Below are positions 25,329 to 34,529 of a stretch of DNA of 54,904 nt, piece after piece; the stretch's first letter is position 1, and the number at the start of each line of letters is the position of its first letter. Source of the stretch: Candidatus Aenigmatarchaeota archaeon (GTDB lineage: Archaea > Aenigmatarchaeota > Aenigmatarchaeia > QMZP01 > JAFGSV01); the NCBI GenBank assembly GCA_016931255.1, contig JAFGFG010000007.1, forward strand, positions 1-54,904, written 5' to 3'. The position numbers and the translations under genes were made by a program. The notes beneath the pieces were generated by a model. It saw only the letters and a list, made by a program, of their open reading frames with translations, was not told where the DNA came from and searched no databases.

Positions 25329-26606
25329 TTACTTCTTTATGACCTTCTGCCCGCACATGTACGGTACAAGGACTTCAGGCACCTTTATGGAGCCGTCTTC
25401 CTGCTGGTAGTTCTCCATGATTGCTATGAGCGCGCGCTCTGTGGGCACGAGTGTGCTGTTGAGTGTATGCACGTACTGTGTCGGGTCGCTGGTCTTCTCG
25501 CGGAACCTTATGCCCGAGCGCCTCGCCTGATATTCTGTGCAGTTGGAGCATGAGCCGAGTTCCCTGTATTGCTTCTGCCCGGGAAGCCAACCCTCAAGGT
25601 CGTACTTCTTGGCAGCTATGGAACCCAGGTCCCCTGTGCAGACATTGACAACCCTGAAAGGAATCTTGAGTTCCCTGAAGAAATCCTCAAGGTTTCCTAT
25701 GAGCTCTTCGTGCATCTTCCATGAGTCCTCGGGCTTGCAAAATATGAACATCTCAACCTTCTCGAACTGGTGAACCCTGAATATGCCTTTTGTATCGCGG
25801 CCGTGGGAGCCTGCTTCTTTCCTGAAGCACGGTGATATGCCTGCATACCTTATCGGAAGCCCGCTCTCGATTATCCCCCCCATGTGGAACGCGAGCATGG
25901 GATGCTCGGATGTCGCTATGAGATGAAGGTCCTCACCCTCTATCTTGTATATGACATCCCCGAAGTCCGATAATGAGACCGCTCCTTCAAGGGCACTCCT
26001 ATTAAGCATGTATGGGGGCTGCATAAGGCTGTAGCCTCTTTTCGATATGAAGTCAAGAGCAAATTGTATCAATGCATAGTTAAGGCGTACGAGGTCCTTC
26101 TTAAGATAGTAGAATCTTGAGCCTGCGATTTCCGAGGCCTTCTCAGTGTCAGCGAGGTCCAGCAAATCTGTCAGTTCTATGTGATCCCTGACACCGAACC
26201 TGAACTTGCGTGGAGTTCCCCATGTCTTCACGATCTTGTTGTCCTCGTCGCTTGCTCCCACAGGAACGGTTTCATGGATTATGTTCGGAAGCCTCATCAT
26301 ATACCAGTCTATTTTCTCTTTCAGTTCAGCTGTCTTCTTCTCGGAAAGCTCTATCTTCTTCGGTATGTCCTTTATCTCTTTGAGCAGCTTTGTTGCATCC
26401 TTGCCTTCCTTCTTCAGGCGCCCGACTTCCTGGCTCGCCTCGTTCCTTCTCTTCCTGAGGTTCTGAACCTCGTAAAGAAGCTTTCCGTACTCCTTGTACT
26501 TCTTTATGGCGTCATCAACCCATTTTGACTTCTCTGTATCTTTCCTCTTCTTCAGGTCTTCCCTGACAAGGCCAGGATTCTGTGAGACGAACTTTATGTC
26601 GAGCAT
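25329..26606 (-). CDS. serS: serine--tRNA ligase
   Basis: Charges tRNA-Ser. The common (bacterial/eukaryal-like) form, not the rare methanogen type. The N-terminal coiled coil (about residues 30-105, KEYGKLLYEVQNLRKRRNEASQEVGRL) holds the long tRNA arm; the class II core shows motif 2 GISPCFRKEAGSHGRDTKGIFRVHQFEKVEMFIF and motif 3 LNSTLVPTERALIAIMENYQ. I use ATG 26606 (MLDIKFV); a GTG frame begins at 26615. About 425 residues. A run of Lys/Glu in the coiled coil is normal. Confidence 0.95.
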   Translation of the reverse strand: MLDIKFVSQNPGLVREDLKKRKDTEKSKWVDDAIKKYKEYGKLLYEVQNLRKRRNEASQEVGRLKKEGKDATKLLKEIKDIPKKIELSEKKTAELKEKIDWYMMRLPNIIHETVPVGASDEDNKIVKTWGTPRKFRFGVRDHIELTDLLDLADTEKASEIAGSRFYYLKKDLVRLNYALIQFALDFISKRGYSLMQPPYMLNRSALEGAVSLSDFGDVIYKIEGEDLHLIATSEHPMLAFHMGGIIESGLPIRYAGISPCFRKEAGSHGRDTKGIFRVHQFEKVEMFIFCKPEDSWKMHEELIGNLEDFFRELKIPFRVVNVCTGDLGSIAAKKYDLEGWLPGQKQYRELGSCSNCTEYQARRSGIRFREKTSDPTQYVHTLNSTLVPTERALIAIMENYQQEDGSIKVPEVLVPYMCGQKVIKK

Positions 26607-26635
26607 ATCAAACACTTCAGATTAAGATATAAAAA

Positions 26636-27928
26636 TCAGCCGGGAAGAAGGGACGCGAACATCATGTTTATCATGAACGTTGCACCAAAGAACACCAGCA
26701 ATGCTATTACCGAGAGTATTGGAGCGTACTTTATCCCGTCCTTCTCCTTTCCGGAGTTTATCATCCCGAGTATAAGCCCTCCGAAGACCGTGGTTATGAG
26801 TATGGCACCAAGAGAGAACATGAAAAGGAATTCAGGTGAGACCTGGCCTCCACTCATCTGTATGAAAGATACCTTGGAAGAGACCTGCTCGGACATTGAC
26901 ATGTCAGGCGTGAGCTGGGACATTGTGGTGGTGAGATATCCTGAAAGCGCATAAAGCCCGGGAGCTCCCAGGCAGCCGGCGAATGCTATGAATATGGCAT
27001 ACATCATTATGTTGGCGCTTATCTCCTTGCTTATCGCCTGGCGCCTTCTGATGTCTATGGCAGTCTCCTCCAGCAGCGTGACTATCTGGCCTCCTCCGCG
27101 TATGCCCTCTATTATGAGCATTATGGTTCTCTCGAGGTCCTTGGACCGAATCTTCTTTGGTATCTCTCTGAGTCCGTCCTCAAGCGACGCACCTGTCATT
27201 ATTTCCTTTCCAGCCCTGCGGATTGCGATTGACAGCGGCCCGAACTCCTTTCTGGCAGAAAGTATGAGTGCCCTGCTTGGTATGTATCCTGCCCGTATGT
27301 TAGCTGAAAGGAGTAGCAGTGCATCGGGAAGTATCTCGTCAACAAATCTTGCTCTCCTGTCCACTGACAATGAAAGCATTGCATTGAACATAGCGAAAAG
27401 ACCTGCAAAGATGCCGGGAATTATATACATGGAATATGTCCTGAAAAACAATCCCGCACCAACAGCTATCATGGCACTTATGATTGCCATGTTGAATATA
27501 ACCTTCTTTGGTGTCTTTCCGGAGCCTGAGAAGAATAGCTGCTTCTCCACCCACTCTTCGTAAGGCCTTGGTATCAAATTTATCCTCGGGAATGGGAGCG
27601 ATTTCTTTTTCTTCTTTTTCACTGGTGCTCCTTTAGAAGATTTATCAGCTTCCGCTTTTTCATTATTCTTATCTGTTGAAGCGGAAACTGCTTCAGGCTT
27701 CATGGCTGGCTGGACAATATCATTCTTTGACTCGGTTTTCTTTTCAGGTTCCCTGAGAGTCTCTGGCTTTTTCTTCTCTTCTTTCTTTTTTCCGAAGAGA
27801 TGGTAAACGCGCTTCTTCTTTTCATCATGCTTCTTCTCAGCAGGTGCAGCCGCATGGGATTTCTTCTTCTCAACCGTCTTTTCCCGCTTCTTTTCATTCT
27901 TCTTTCTTCCGAATGGTCCGAATTTCAT
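26636..27928 (-). CDS. type IV pilus/T2SS F-domain membrane protein, lysine-rich N-terminus
   Basis: Inner-membrane platform protein of the TadC/ArlJ/GspF family, which anchors pilus assembly. Residues from about 140 on carry the F domain (SLSVDRRARFVDEILPDALLLLSANIRAGYIPSRALILSARKEFGPLSIAIRRAGKEI) with several membrane helices to the C-terminus. The first 115 residues are an extreme Lys/Glu tail (KKNEKKREKTVEKKKSHAAAP, then further Lys-rich runs), absent from usual relatives. It overlaps the second F-domain gene by 4 nt. No pilus ATPase is in the window. Confidence 0.82.
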   Translation of the reverse strand: MKFGPFGRKKNEKKREKTVEKKKSHAAAPAEKKHDEKKKRVYHLFGKKKEEKKKPETLREPEKKTESKNDIVQPAMKPEAVSASTDKNNEKAEADKSSKGAPVKKKKKKSLPFPRINLIPRPYEEWVEKQLFFSGSGKTPKKVIFNMAIISAMIAVGAGLFFRTYSMYIIPGIFAGLFAMFNAMLSLSVDRRARFVDEILPDALLLLSANIRAGYIPSRALILSARKEFGPLSIAIRRAGKEIMTGASLEDGLREIPKKIRSKDLERTIMLIIEGIRGGGQIVTLLEETAIDIRRRQAISKEISANIMMYAIFIAFAGCLGAPGLYALSGYLTTTMSQLTPDMSMSEQVSSKVSFIQMSGGQVSPEFLFMFSLGAILITTVFGGLILGMINSGKEKDGIKYAPILSVIALLVFFGATFMINMMFASLLPG

Positions 27929-28812
27929 ATTCCCACCGGCCTCTTAGCTTTTATCATGCCTATAAGCATGAACTGGAAGAACACGAGGAATCCCAGTATT
28001 CCAAGGAAGATGTACTCCATGTTTATGCTCAGTCCTATGAAGGATCCGAGAACAAGCAGGAACGTTATCCCAAGTGTCGGCATTATGACGCAGAACACCA
28101 TGTAAAGCATTGCAATCGGGTTCAGCTGCGCTCCGTACTTCTTGATTGCCATGGTCTGCTCAACTGCGAGGTTGTCGACAATCTCCTTTATGGTTGTGCC
28201 CACGTCAGCGCCGGATTTCAGCGCGTTTACCATCTGCCACAGCACCCTTCTGAAATACAGGGAAGGATTCTCCCTTGCAAGGTTTTCCATGGTCTCGATT
28301 TCGGATTTTCCCGTGTTTATCTCGTTCACCGCTCTCTCAAATACCTTGCTCAGCTCTCCATATCCGGCCTTGGATATGGAAACAAGGCAGTTGAACAGAG
28401 GCACTCCTGAACGTATCTGTATGAGAAGATGATGAAGCGCATGGGGAAGGTTCTCATTGAGGTTCTTCACTTTCTTCTTTGCCATGAGCTTCGGGTACAT
28501 GCTTATGTAGAAGAAACTCGCTGAAGATATGGAGAAGCCCACAAGTAGCGAAACGCCTATGGCCTGCGGGCCGGTTATTCCGGCAGCAGCTGTTATGAAC
28601 AGCATGAGTCCGCCCAGCATGATGAAATAGAAAAGGGAGGAGAACAAGGCCACTGCTGTCCATTCCCTCGGCTCCATCTCCATCTGGGACTGCTCAAGAT
28701 CCCAGTCAAGCCCCGGAAAGAACATTGAGAATGTGTCCCCGAAGCCTATGAGAAACCTTGAGAACTTCTTCACGGTTTCAAGTGGAAATGGCACCAGCGG
28801 GACTCTCTTCAT
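27925..28812 (-). CDS. type IV pilus/T2SS F-domain membrane protein
   Basis: A 295-residue partner of the preceding protein with the same fold: NENLPHALHHLLIQIRSGVPLFNCLVSISKAGYGELSKVFERAVNEINTG is the F-domain helix pair, with membrane helices at about 55-78, 80-105, 235-255 and 265-285. Two F-domain proteins in tandem match the TadB/TadC arrangement of Tad-like and archaeal adhesive pili. The ATPase and pilins must lie elsewhere. First gene of the two-gene operon. Confidence 0.82.
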   Translation of the reverse strand: MKRVPLVPFPLETVKKFSRFLIGFGDTFSMFFPGLDWDLEQSQMEMEPREWTAVALFSSLFYFIMLGGLMLFITAAAGITGPQAIGVSLLVGFSISSASFFYISMYPKLMAKKKVKNLNENLPHALHHLLIQIRSGVPLFNCLVSISKAGYGELSKVFERAVNEINTGKSEIETMENLARENPSLYFRRVLWQMVNALKSGADVGTTIKEIVDNLAVEQTMAIKKYGAQLNPIAMLYMVFCVIMPTLGITFLLVLGSFIGLSINMEYIFLGILGFLVFFQFMLIGMIKAKRPVGI

Positions 28813-28866
28813 ACTATATTATTGGCTAACTGAATAAATATTAAGCACGGTTAACAGAATAATGTT

Positions 28867-29073
28867 ATGAAGAGGCTTGAGGTTTTAGGTTCCATTTTTG
28901 TGATTTTCGGTTCCGGGGTCCTTGCGGGCTACGGAATGTACGCATTCCTGCAGGCTTACGAGATACCACTGCTGATAAGATTCGGGTCAGTTGTGTTCTT
29001 CATCGGCATGCTGATAATACTTCTCTCACTGTTAAAAGAGAGAATACTTGAAAAGAAGAAGGGGATATTGTGA
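28867..29073 (+). CDS. small membrane protein, two helices
   Basis: A 68-residue protein with two hydrophobic helices (about 9-28 and 35-56) and a Lys/Arg-rich end (KERILEKKKG). Its TGA overlaps the GTG start of the YbjQ gene (GTGA), so the two are translationally coupled. Family not recognised. Confidence 0.6.
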   Translation: MKRLEVLGSIFVIFGSGVLAGYGMYAFLQAYEIPLLIRFGSVVFFIGMLIILLSLLKERILEKKKGIL

Positions 29074-29387
29074 TAATAGCTACAACAGAAACCATAGAAG
29101 GCAGAAAAATCGTGAAGACGCTCGGACTTGTCAAAGGGAATACGATAAGGGCGAAGCATCTCGGGAAGGACATCATAGCAGGGCTGAGGAACATAGTCGG
29201 CGGCGAGATAAAGGAATACACGGAGATGCTGAATGATGCGAGAATGCAGTCTGTCCAGAGGATGGAGGATGAAGCAAAAAGCCTTGGAGGAGATGCCATA
29301 GTCAGCGTGAGGTTCACGACATCAACTGTCACAAGCGGCGCTGCTGAGCTTCTTGCTTACGGAACTGCAGTCAAGCTCAGGAAATAA
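29070..29387 (+). CDS. YbjQ family (UPF0145/DUF74) protein
   Basis: A 105-residue YbjQ-type protein that forms a pentameric ring in structures of relatives; activity unknown. Hallmarks: TTETIEGRKIVKTLGLVKGNT, RNIVGGEIKEYTEMLNDAR and EDEAKSLGGDAIVSVRFTTS. GTG start inside the stop of the preceding small membrane protein. It is followed by the tRNA-Leu locus on the other strand. Confidence 0.92.
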   Translation: MIIATTETIEGRKIVKTLGLVKGNTIRAKHLGKDIIAGLRNIVGGEIKEYTEMLNDARMQSVQRMEDEAKSLGGDAIVSVRFTTSTVTSGAAELLAYGTAVKLRK

Positions 29388-29399
29388 GTTCCTGCACTA

Positions 29400-29457
29400 C
29401 ATCCTTGCGTCATCATTCCCGTGTCATCGTTTTCCGCGAACGCTTTTGAAAAAAGGG
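29400..29457 (-). repeat. relic resembling the tRNA-Gln D-loop intron
   Basis: Three blocks match the tRNA-Gln locus in order and orientation: CATCCTTG (29400; 20881), a 19-nt block with one mismatch (29430-29448; 20912-20930) reading TTTTCCGCG-A/C-ACGCTTTTG, and AAAAGGG (29451; 20945). Spacings are 30 versus 31 and 21 versus 33. The first block is part of the tRNA-Gln D arm. It looks like a decayed copy of D arm plus intron. Confidence 0.5.
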
Positions 29458-29476
29458 CTCTATGCGGGGGGCAGGA

Positions 29477-29546
29477 TTTCCAGACCGCTTTTCCATTTTT
29501 GCGATGCCTGCTTTTGTGCAGGCGTCAGCTGCCGGAAAAGCCGGCG
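29477..29546 (-). other. T-loop intron of tRNA-Leu
   Basis: 70-nt intron between positions 59 and 60. Bulge-helix-bulge: outer helix is the T stem, central helix TTCG/TGGA, bulges AAC (AA^C) and AAT (AA^T). The inner helix pairs a GGCTTTTCC strand with GGAAAAGC, capped by a GCCTGC/GCAGGC hairpin. Confidence 0.8.
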
Positions 29547-29585
29547 TTCGAACCTGCGAAGGCACTGAGCCACACGGTCCTAAGC

Positions 29586-29615
29586 TTAGCATCATTGATT
29601 CTAAGAACCCATGAT
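29586..29615 (-). other. anticodon-stem intron of tRNA-Leu
   Basis: 30-nt intron between positions 30 and 31. Central helix GGCA/TGCT, bulges TGA (TG^A) and AAG (AA^G), inner helix TCAT/ATGA, then a GGTTC/GAATC hairpin. Outer helix short. Confidence 0.78.
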
Positions 29616-29701
29616 CATGCCCCTTTGACCGCTTGGGTACCCCCGCTGAGTAAATAGCTTTTGTCGGTTCTCCTTTTAAAACTTTCCGGGAAATCATCTT
29701 C

Positions 29702-30100
29702 ATGAAAGTTCCGTCCTATTTGTCCGGGTATATCGAGGATGACGGCCAGATGTCCTTCAGGCATGTCTTTGACGAAGAGATGAAATATGACGCACTTCCG
29801 GAAAACGTGAGAAAGCTCCACAGGAACGTGCTTGCTGATCTCAGAAACATAAGGGACACCCTGATAATGACTTACAACCAGTCAAATCCGGAAGAAGTCG
29901 AAGCTATTTTTCCCCATGGAAAACATATAGGAAAGCTGTATGCAGGGGACGACGGAATATATTACAAGGGTATTGTGCTTGACGAGATGATTGAGCCGTT
30001 CTTTGACAACGGTGTCATAATAGAAAGGGGTTCTGTTTTTGAGAAAACCGGAAAAACCATCAGGAAGACTCGTCATCCCCGTTATCGCTCTCTTCTATGA
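29702..30100 (+). CDS. hypothetical protein, 132 residues
   Basis: Not recognised. A soluble, mixed acidic/basic protein ([35 protein letters not shown]) with no signal peptide or metal motif. A TTTTAAAA element about 26 nt before the ATG, also usable by tRNA-Leu in the other direction, suggests a leaderless transcript. Its 3-prime end overlaps gyrA convergently by 41 nt. Confidence 0.55.
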   Translation: MKVPSYLSGYIEDDGQMSFRHVFDEEMKYDALPENVRKLHRNVLADLRNIRDTLIMTYNQSNPEEVEAIFPHGKHIGKLYAGDDGIYYKGIVLDEMIEPFFDNGVIIERGSVFEKTGKTIRKTRHPRYRSLL

Positions 30101-32504
30101 GCGCGATGTCCTCGAGCTTGTCGCTTTCCTTGAGCTTCATGACGCGGACGCCCTGCGTTGACCTTCCTATGTTGGATATGCTGTCAACCTCTGTTCTTAT
30201 CGCAGTGCCATGGTTGCTTATGAGCATAAGATGCTCGCCGCCTGAAACCTTCTTTATGGCTGTGACAGGACCTGTTTTCTCAGTGACCTTCATGTTTATC
30301 ATTCCCTTGCCGCCTCTCTTCTGAACCTTGTAGAACGATGAGTCGGTGCGCTTGCCGTATCCGTTCTCAGATACTGTGAGTATGCGGTCTCCGTTGTCAA
30401 GTATTTCCATTCCTATGATGCTGTCGCCCTTCCTCAGGTTTATTCCCCTGACACCGGAAGCTGAACGTCCTGTCTGCCTGACATCCTTCTCATTGAACTT
30501 TATGGCATAGCCCTTCCTTGTTCCAAGGAATATATTCCTGCTTCCGTCTGTAATCTTGACGTCTATCAGCTTGTCGCCTTCCTTCAGCAGTATGGCTATG
30601 ATTCCCCCGTTCCTTGGCTTGCTGTATGAAGCGAGCACGGTCTTCTTGACAGTGCCGTTCTTCGTTGAGAATATCAGATTGTGATTGTCACTGAATTCCT
30701 TTACCGGTATCATGGTGGCAACCCTCTCACCTTCATCAAATCGTATGTAGTTGACTATCGCCTTGCCCATCGAGTACCTGCTCCCTGACGGCAGCTGGTA
30801 TGTCTTCAGCCAGTGAACCCTTCCCTTGTTGGTGAAGAACAGGAGCATGTCATGGCTGTGCGCTATGAACAGGTTCCTGACGAATCCGTCTTCGCTTATG
30901 CCCGTAGCGGTTATGCCGACTCCTCCCCTCTTCTGCGACCTGTACTCGTCTATGGGAACCCTTTTCATGTATCCCTTGTTCGTGAGGGTGACAACGTAAT
31001 CGTCCCTCGGTATGAGGTCCTCATCGCATATGTCAGCTATCTCATCGGATATCTCTGTCTTCCTCTCATCGCCGTACTTCTCCTTTATCTCAAGTGTTTC
31101 TTCCCGGATTATGGCAAGCACCTCTGCTTCAGAGCCGAGTATCTTCTCGTAACGAATTATATCAGCCATGAGCCTGTCATATTCTTCCTTTATCCTGCTC
31201 TGCTCAAGCCCTGTAAGCGCCTGGAGTCTCATCTGAAGAATCGCATCAGCCTGCTTGTCCGTGAGCCTGAACTTCGCCATCAGCCCTTCCTTGGCTACGG
31301 AAGGGTCCTTGCTGCCCTTAATGAGAGCGACGACAGCATCTATGTTGTCCAGCGCGATTTTAAGGCCTTCAAGGATGTGAGCGCGGTCCTTTGCTTTATT
31401 GAGAAGGAATTTAGTCCTTCTGACGATTATGTCCTTCCTGTGCTTTATGAAATTGAGAAGTATGTCCCTGAGCGAGAGTATCCTGGGCCTGTTGTCAACA
31501 AGGGCCAGATTAATTATCCCGAATGATGTTTCCAGTTGCGTGTGCTGGTAAAGCTTGTTGAGTATAAGCTCTGAACTGGTTCCGCGGGTAAGCTCTATTG
31601 CGACCCTTATCCCGTCCTTGTTGGACTCATCGCGGATGTCGCGTATGCCTTCTATTCTCTTGTCCTTGACGAGATTCGCTATGTTCTCTATAAGCTTTGA
31701 CTTGTTGACAATGTAGGGTATTTCCCTTATGATTATCTTGTCCTCACCCTCCATATCGACCTGCCCGCGTATCCTGATGCTTCCCCGGCCTGTCTTGTAT
31801 GCCTCGTATATTCCCCCGCGTCCGCATATCATGCCGCCGGTCGGGAAGTCAGGCCCCTTGACAACCTTCACAAGGTCTTCAAGCTCTGCGTCAGGCCTGT
31901 CTATGAGAAGGATAACGGCATCTGAAATCTCACCTATGTTATGGGGAGGCATGTTGGTTGACATTCCGACTGCAATTCCGCTGCTCCCGTTTATGAGAAG
32001 GTTGGGTATCCTGTTCGGCAGCACGACCGGCTCCTCAGAGCTTCCGTCGAAGTTGGGGATGAAAGTAACAGTGTCCATGTCGATGTCCCTGAGCATCTCT
32101 TCAGCTATTCTGGATATCCTTGCCTCTGTGTATCTCATTGCAGCAGCAGGGTCGCCGTCCACGCTTCCGAAGTTGCCCTGGCCGTCAACAAGCATGTATC
32201 TCAGCGAGAACCACTGCGCCATCCTGACAAGCGTGTCATACACGGACTGGTCGCCGTGCGGATGGTACTTACCGAGCACATCACCGACTATCCTCGCGGA
32301 TTTCCTGTGCTGCTTGCTGTACTGCAGGCCGAGTTCGTGCATTGAGAAGAGCACACGCCTGTGCACAGGCTTGAGTCCGTCCCTCACGTCAGGCAGGGCC
32401 CTGCCTATTATGACAGACATGGCGTAGTCTATGTAGTTTTCCTTCATCTCGTCGATGATGGGCCTCTTTATTATCCTTTCATCATTCTTTTCATCAGACG
32501 TCAA
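30060..32504 (-). CDS. gyrA: DNA gyrase subunit A
   Basis: Breakage-reunion subunit of gyrase, which introduces negative supercoils using GyrB ATPase. 814 residues: the winged-helix core [21 protein letters not shown], active-site Tyr125 in [10 protein letters not shown], and the C-terminal beta-pinwheel beginning with the GyrA box QKRGGVG (524-530), which distinguishes gyrase from topoisomerase IV. Start is TTG overlapping the end of gyrB; no nearby ATG fits better. Gyrase in archaea is of bacterial origin. Confidence 0.96.
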   Translation of the reverse strand: MTSDEKNDERIIKRPIIDEMKENYIDYAMSVIIGRALPDVRDGLKPVHRRVLFSMHELGLQYSKQHRKSARIVGDVLGKYHPHGDQSVYDTLVRMAQWFSLRYMLVDGQGNFGSVDGDPAAAMRYTEARISRIAEEMLRDIDMDTVTFIPNFDGSSEEPVVLPNRIPNLLINGSSGIAVGMSTNMPPHNIGEISDAVILLIDRPDAELEDLVKVVKGPDFPTGGMICGRGGIYEAYKTGRGSIRIRGQVDMEGEDKIIIREIPYIVNKSKLIENIANLVKDKRIEGIRDIRDESNKDGIRVAIELTRGTSSELILNKLYQHTQLETSFGIINLALVDNRPRILSLRDILLNFIKHRKDIIVRRTKFLLNKAKDRAHILEGLKIALDNIDAVVALIKGSKDPSVAKEGLMAKFRLTDKQADAILQMRLQALTGLEQSRIKEEYDRLMADIIRYEKILGSEAEVLAIIREETLEIKEKYGDERKTEISDEIADICDEDLIPRDDYVVTLTNKGYMKRVPIDEYRSQKRGGVGITATGISEDGFVRNLFIAHSHDMLLFFTNKGRVHWLKTYQLPSGSRYSMGKAIVNYIRFDEGERVATMIPVKEFSDNHNLIFSTKNGTVKKTVLASYSKPRNGGIIAILLKEGDKLIDVKITDGSRNIFLGTRKGYAIKFNEKDVRQTGRSASGVRGINLRKGDSIIGMEILDNGDRILTVSENGYGKRTDSSFYKVQKRGGKGMINMKVTEKTGPVTAIKKVSGGEHLMLISNHGTAIRTEVDSISNIGRSTQGVRVMKLKESDKLEDIALIEESDNGDDESS

Positions 32505-34401
32505 GGTTCTTCACATCCCCTGAATTCTTGATTATGAAATCCTTCCTTGGCTCAACCTCGTTGCCCATGAGTATTGAGAACACCTCGTCAGCAATCATGG
32601 CATCCTCTATTGTTATCTGCTTCAGCCTCCGGGTCGCCGGATTCAGCGTTGTCTCCCACAGTTGCTCGGGATTCATTTCTCCAAGGCCCTTGAATCTCTG
32701 GATAAGCAGACCTTTCTCTCCGCCGTTCTCCTTGACGAAACTCTCCTTCTCCTTTTCTGTGAATACATAATGCACTTTTCCCCACTGCCTTATCCTGTAC
32801 AGCGGGGCGTTGGCGATGTATATCTTTCCGGCGTGTATCATCGGCTGCATGTACCTGTAGAAGAACGTCAGTATGAGCGTGATTATGTGGTTTCCGTCGA
32901 CATCGCTGTCCGCGAGTATGAGCACTTTTCCGTAACGGCTCTTGGAAGGGTCGCATTCCTCGTTCATGCCTGTCCCTATGGCGGTCATCATGGCTGTTAT
33001 CTCGTTGTTCTCGTATATCTTGTCTATCCTTGCTTTCTCTGTATTCAGTACCTTGCCCCTCAGGGGAAGTATTGCCTGGGTTCTCCTGTCACGTCCCTGT
33101 TTTGAACTTCCTCCAGCACTGTCGCCTTCCACAATGAATAATTCAGCCTTGTCCGGGTCCCTTACCTGGCAGTCAGCAAGTTTTCCGGGAAGAGACCCTG
33201 TGCTGAAGGCGCTCTTCCTCCTGACGAGATCCTTGGCCTTCCGTGCGGCTTCCCTTGCCTTTGCAGCCTCGAGAACCTTTGTAAGGATGATGACCCTTAT
33301 CTTGGGATTTTCCTCAAGGAATGATGTGAGCCTGTCGTAAGTCACCTTGGCAGCAGTGCTCTTCATGTCAGCATTACCAAGTTTTGTCTTGGTCTGTCCC
33401 TCAAACTGGGGGTCAGTGAGCCTGACAGAAACAACAGCTGTAAGGCCTTCCCTTACGTCATCACCCTTGAGCTGGAGCGTCTCCTTCTCATCGAGATACT
33501 TGTTCAGCGCCCTTGTGAGTGCTGTCCTCCATCCCTCTTCGTGTGTTCCGCCCTCTATGGTGTTGATGCCATTGACGAAGGAGTAGACTGTCTTGAGGTA
33601 TCCGTCCGTGTACTGCATCGCGACCTCAATCTCGTGAGTCTCATTCTTCTCCTGAAAATATATCGGCTCTGGATGTATCGGATTCTTGGTTTTGTTGAGT
33701 GTCTTCACATAGGATTTTATTCCTCCTTCATGAAGGAATTTGTCCTTCTTTCCGTCTCTCTCGTCAGAGAGTTCTATCTCAAGCCCTGCATTGAGGAAAG
33801 AAAGTTCTTCAAGCCTGTTTTCAAGTATTTCATAATCGAATACAAGCTCTGAAAAAATCTCCTGGTCGGGCTTGAAAGTCACGGTTGTCCCTGTGCTGCC
33901 GCTGGTGCCGCCTGTCTTCATCGGGGCTACGGCTATGCCTCTCCTGTATTCCTGGCTGTGAACCTTTCCGTTTATTCTGACCTCGACTTTCAACCATTCC
34001 GAAAGCGCGTTGGTCACGGAAACCCCCACACCGTGAAGCCCTCCTGACATCCTGTACGACTTGGAATCGAACTTCCCTCCCGCGTGCAGCATGGTAAGCA
34101 CGACCTCAAGGGCCGGCTTCCTGGTTTCTGGATGTATGCCAACGGGAATCCCTCGCCCGTCGTCACTGACAGTAGCAGAATTGTCCTTGTGTATGATTAC
34201 GGATATCTTTTTGCAGTGTCCTGCGAGATGCTCGTCTATGGAGTTATCTACAACCTCCTCAAGAATATGATGAAGTCCTCTTTTGCCCGTGTCGCCAATG
34301 TACATTGCAGGACGCTTCCTGACGCCTTCAAGACCTTTCAGGATCTTGATGGAGTCTGCAGTGTAGTCATTCCCCTTTGCACCGTCTACTTTCGCAGTCA
34401 T
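32494..34401 (-). CDS. gyrB: DNA gyrase subunit B
   Basis: ATPase subunit of gyrase, 635 residues. GHKL ATPase motifs [46 protein letters not shown] and [24 protein letters not shown] motifs [29 protein letters not shown] and DSDVDGNHI in the C-terminal half. First gene of gyrBA, overlapping gyrA by 11 nt. A TATA box and palindrome precede it (34457-34490). Confidence 0.96.
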   Translation of the reverse strand: MTAKVDGAKGNDYTADSIKILKGLEGVRKRPAMYIGDTGKRGLHHILEEVVDNSIDEHLAGHCKKISVIIHKDNSATVSDDGRGIPVGIHPETRKPALEVVLTMLHAGGKFDSKSYRMSGGLHGVGVSVTNALSEWLKVEVRINGKVHSQEYRRGIAVAPMKTGGTSGSTGTTVTFKPDQEIFSELVFDYEILENRLEELSFLNAGLEIELSDERDGKKDKFLHEGGIKSYVKTLNKTKNPIHPEPIYFQEKNETHEIEVAMQYTDGYLKTVYSFVNGINTIEGGTHEEGWRTALTRALNKYLDEKETLQLKGDDVREGLTAVVSVRLTDPQFEGQTKTKLGNADMKSTAAKVTYDRLTSFLEENPKIRVIILTKVLEAAKAREAARKAKDLVRRKSAFSTGSLPGKLADCQVRDPDKAELFIVEGDSAGGSSKQGRDRRTQAILPLRGKVLNTEKARIDKIYENNEITAMMTAIGTGMNEECDPSKSRYGKVLILADSDVDGNHIITLILTFFYRYMQPMIHAGKIYIANAPLYRIRQWGKVHYVFTEKEKESFVKENGGEKGLLIQRFKGLGEMNPEQLWETTLNPATRRLKQITIEDAMIADEVFSILMGNEVEPRKDFIIKNSGDVKNLDV

Positions 34402-34456
34402 GCCAATACCCTTGTCAATGCATTACAAGTTAAACAATTAACAGGTAACAAATTAA

Positions 34457-34474
34457 CCAATAATCAATTATTGG
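34457..34474 (-). promoter_or_regulatory. palindrome at the gyrBA promoter
   Basis: A perfect 8-bp inverted repeat CCAATAAT-CA-ATTATTGG, just downstream of a TATA box (TTTAAATATA, 34481-34490, minus-strand reading). It covers the expected transcription start, where a repressor would act. No regulator is identified. Confidence 0.5.
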
Positions 34475-34529
34475 CAAGGATATATTTAAATGATTAAAGA
34501 ATGGCTGAATTTGACCAGAAATGGCACTT

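Larger units (their letters stand above)
29463..29646 (-). tRNA. tRNA-Leu (TAG) with two introns at rare positions
   Basis: Type II tRNA, 84 nt when spliced. Acceptor GCGGGGG/CCCCCGC with discriminator A; D arm CCC...GGG with AAGCGGTCAAA; anticodon stem CATGG/CCGTG; loop CTTAGGA, anticodon TAG (29580-29582); variable arm GGC-TCAGT-GCC; T arm GCAGG-TTCGAAT-CCTGC. The anticodon stem is completed only after removing a 30-nt intron at 30/31; the T loop only after removing a 70-nt intron at 59/60. A TATA-like TTTTAAAA lies about 25-35 nt upstream on the minus strand. Confidence 0.87.

Noticed and set aside
29600-29616. tRNA-Met or tRNA-Arg reading of the tRNA-Leu locus (loops with CAT or TCT)
   Set aside because: These foldings leave the variable arm and D arm unsatisfied; only the TAG loop gives a proper type II tRNA.
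30813-31526. 237-residue frame opposite gyrA
   Set aside because: Shadow of a fully conserved gene.
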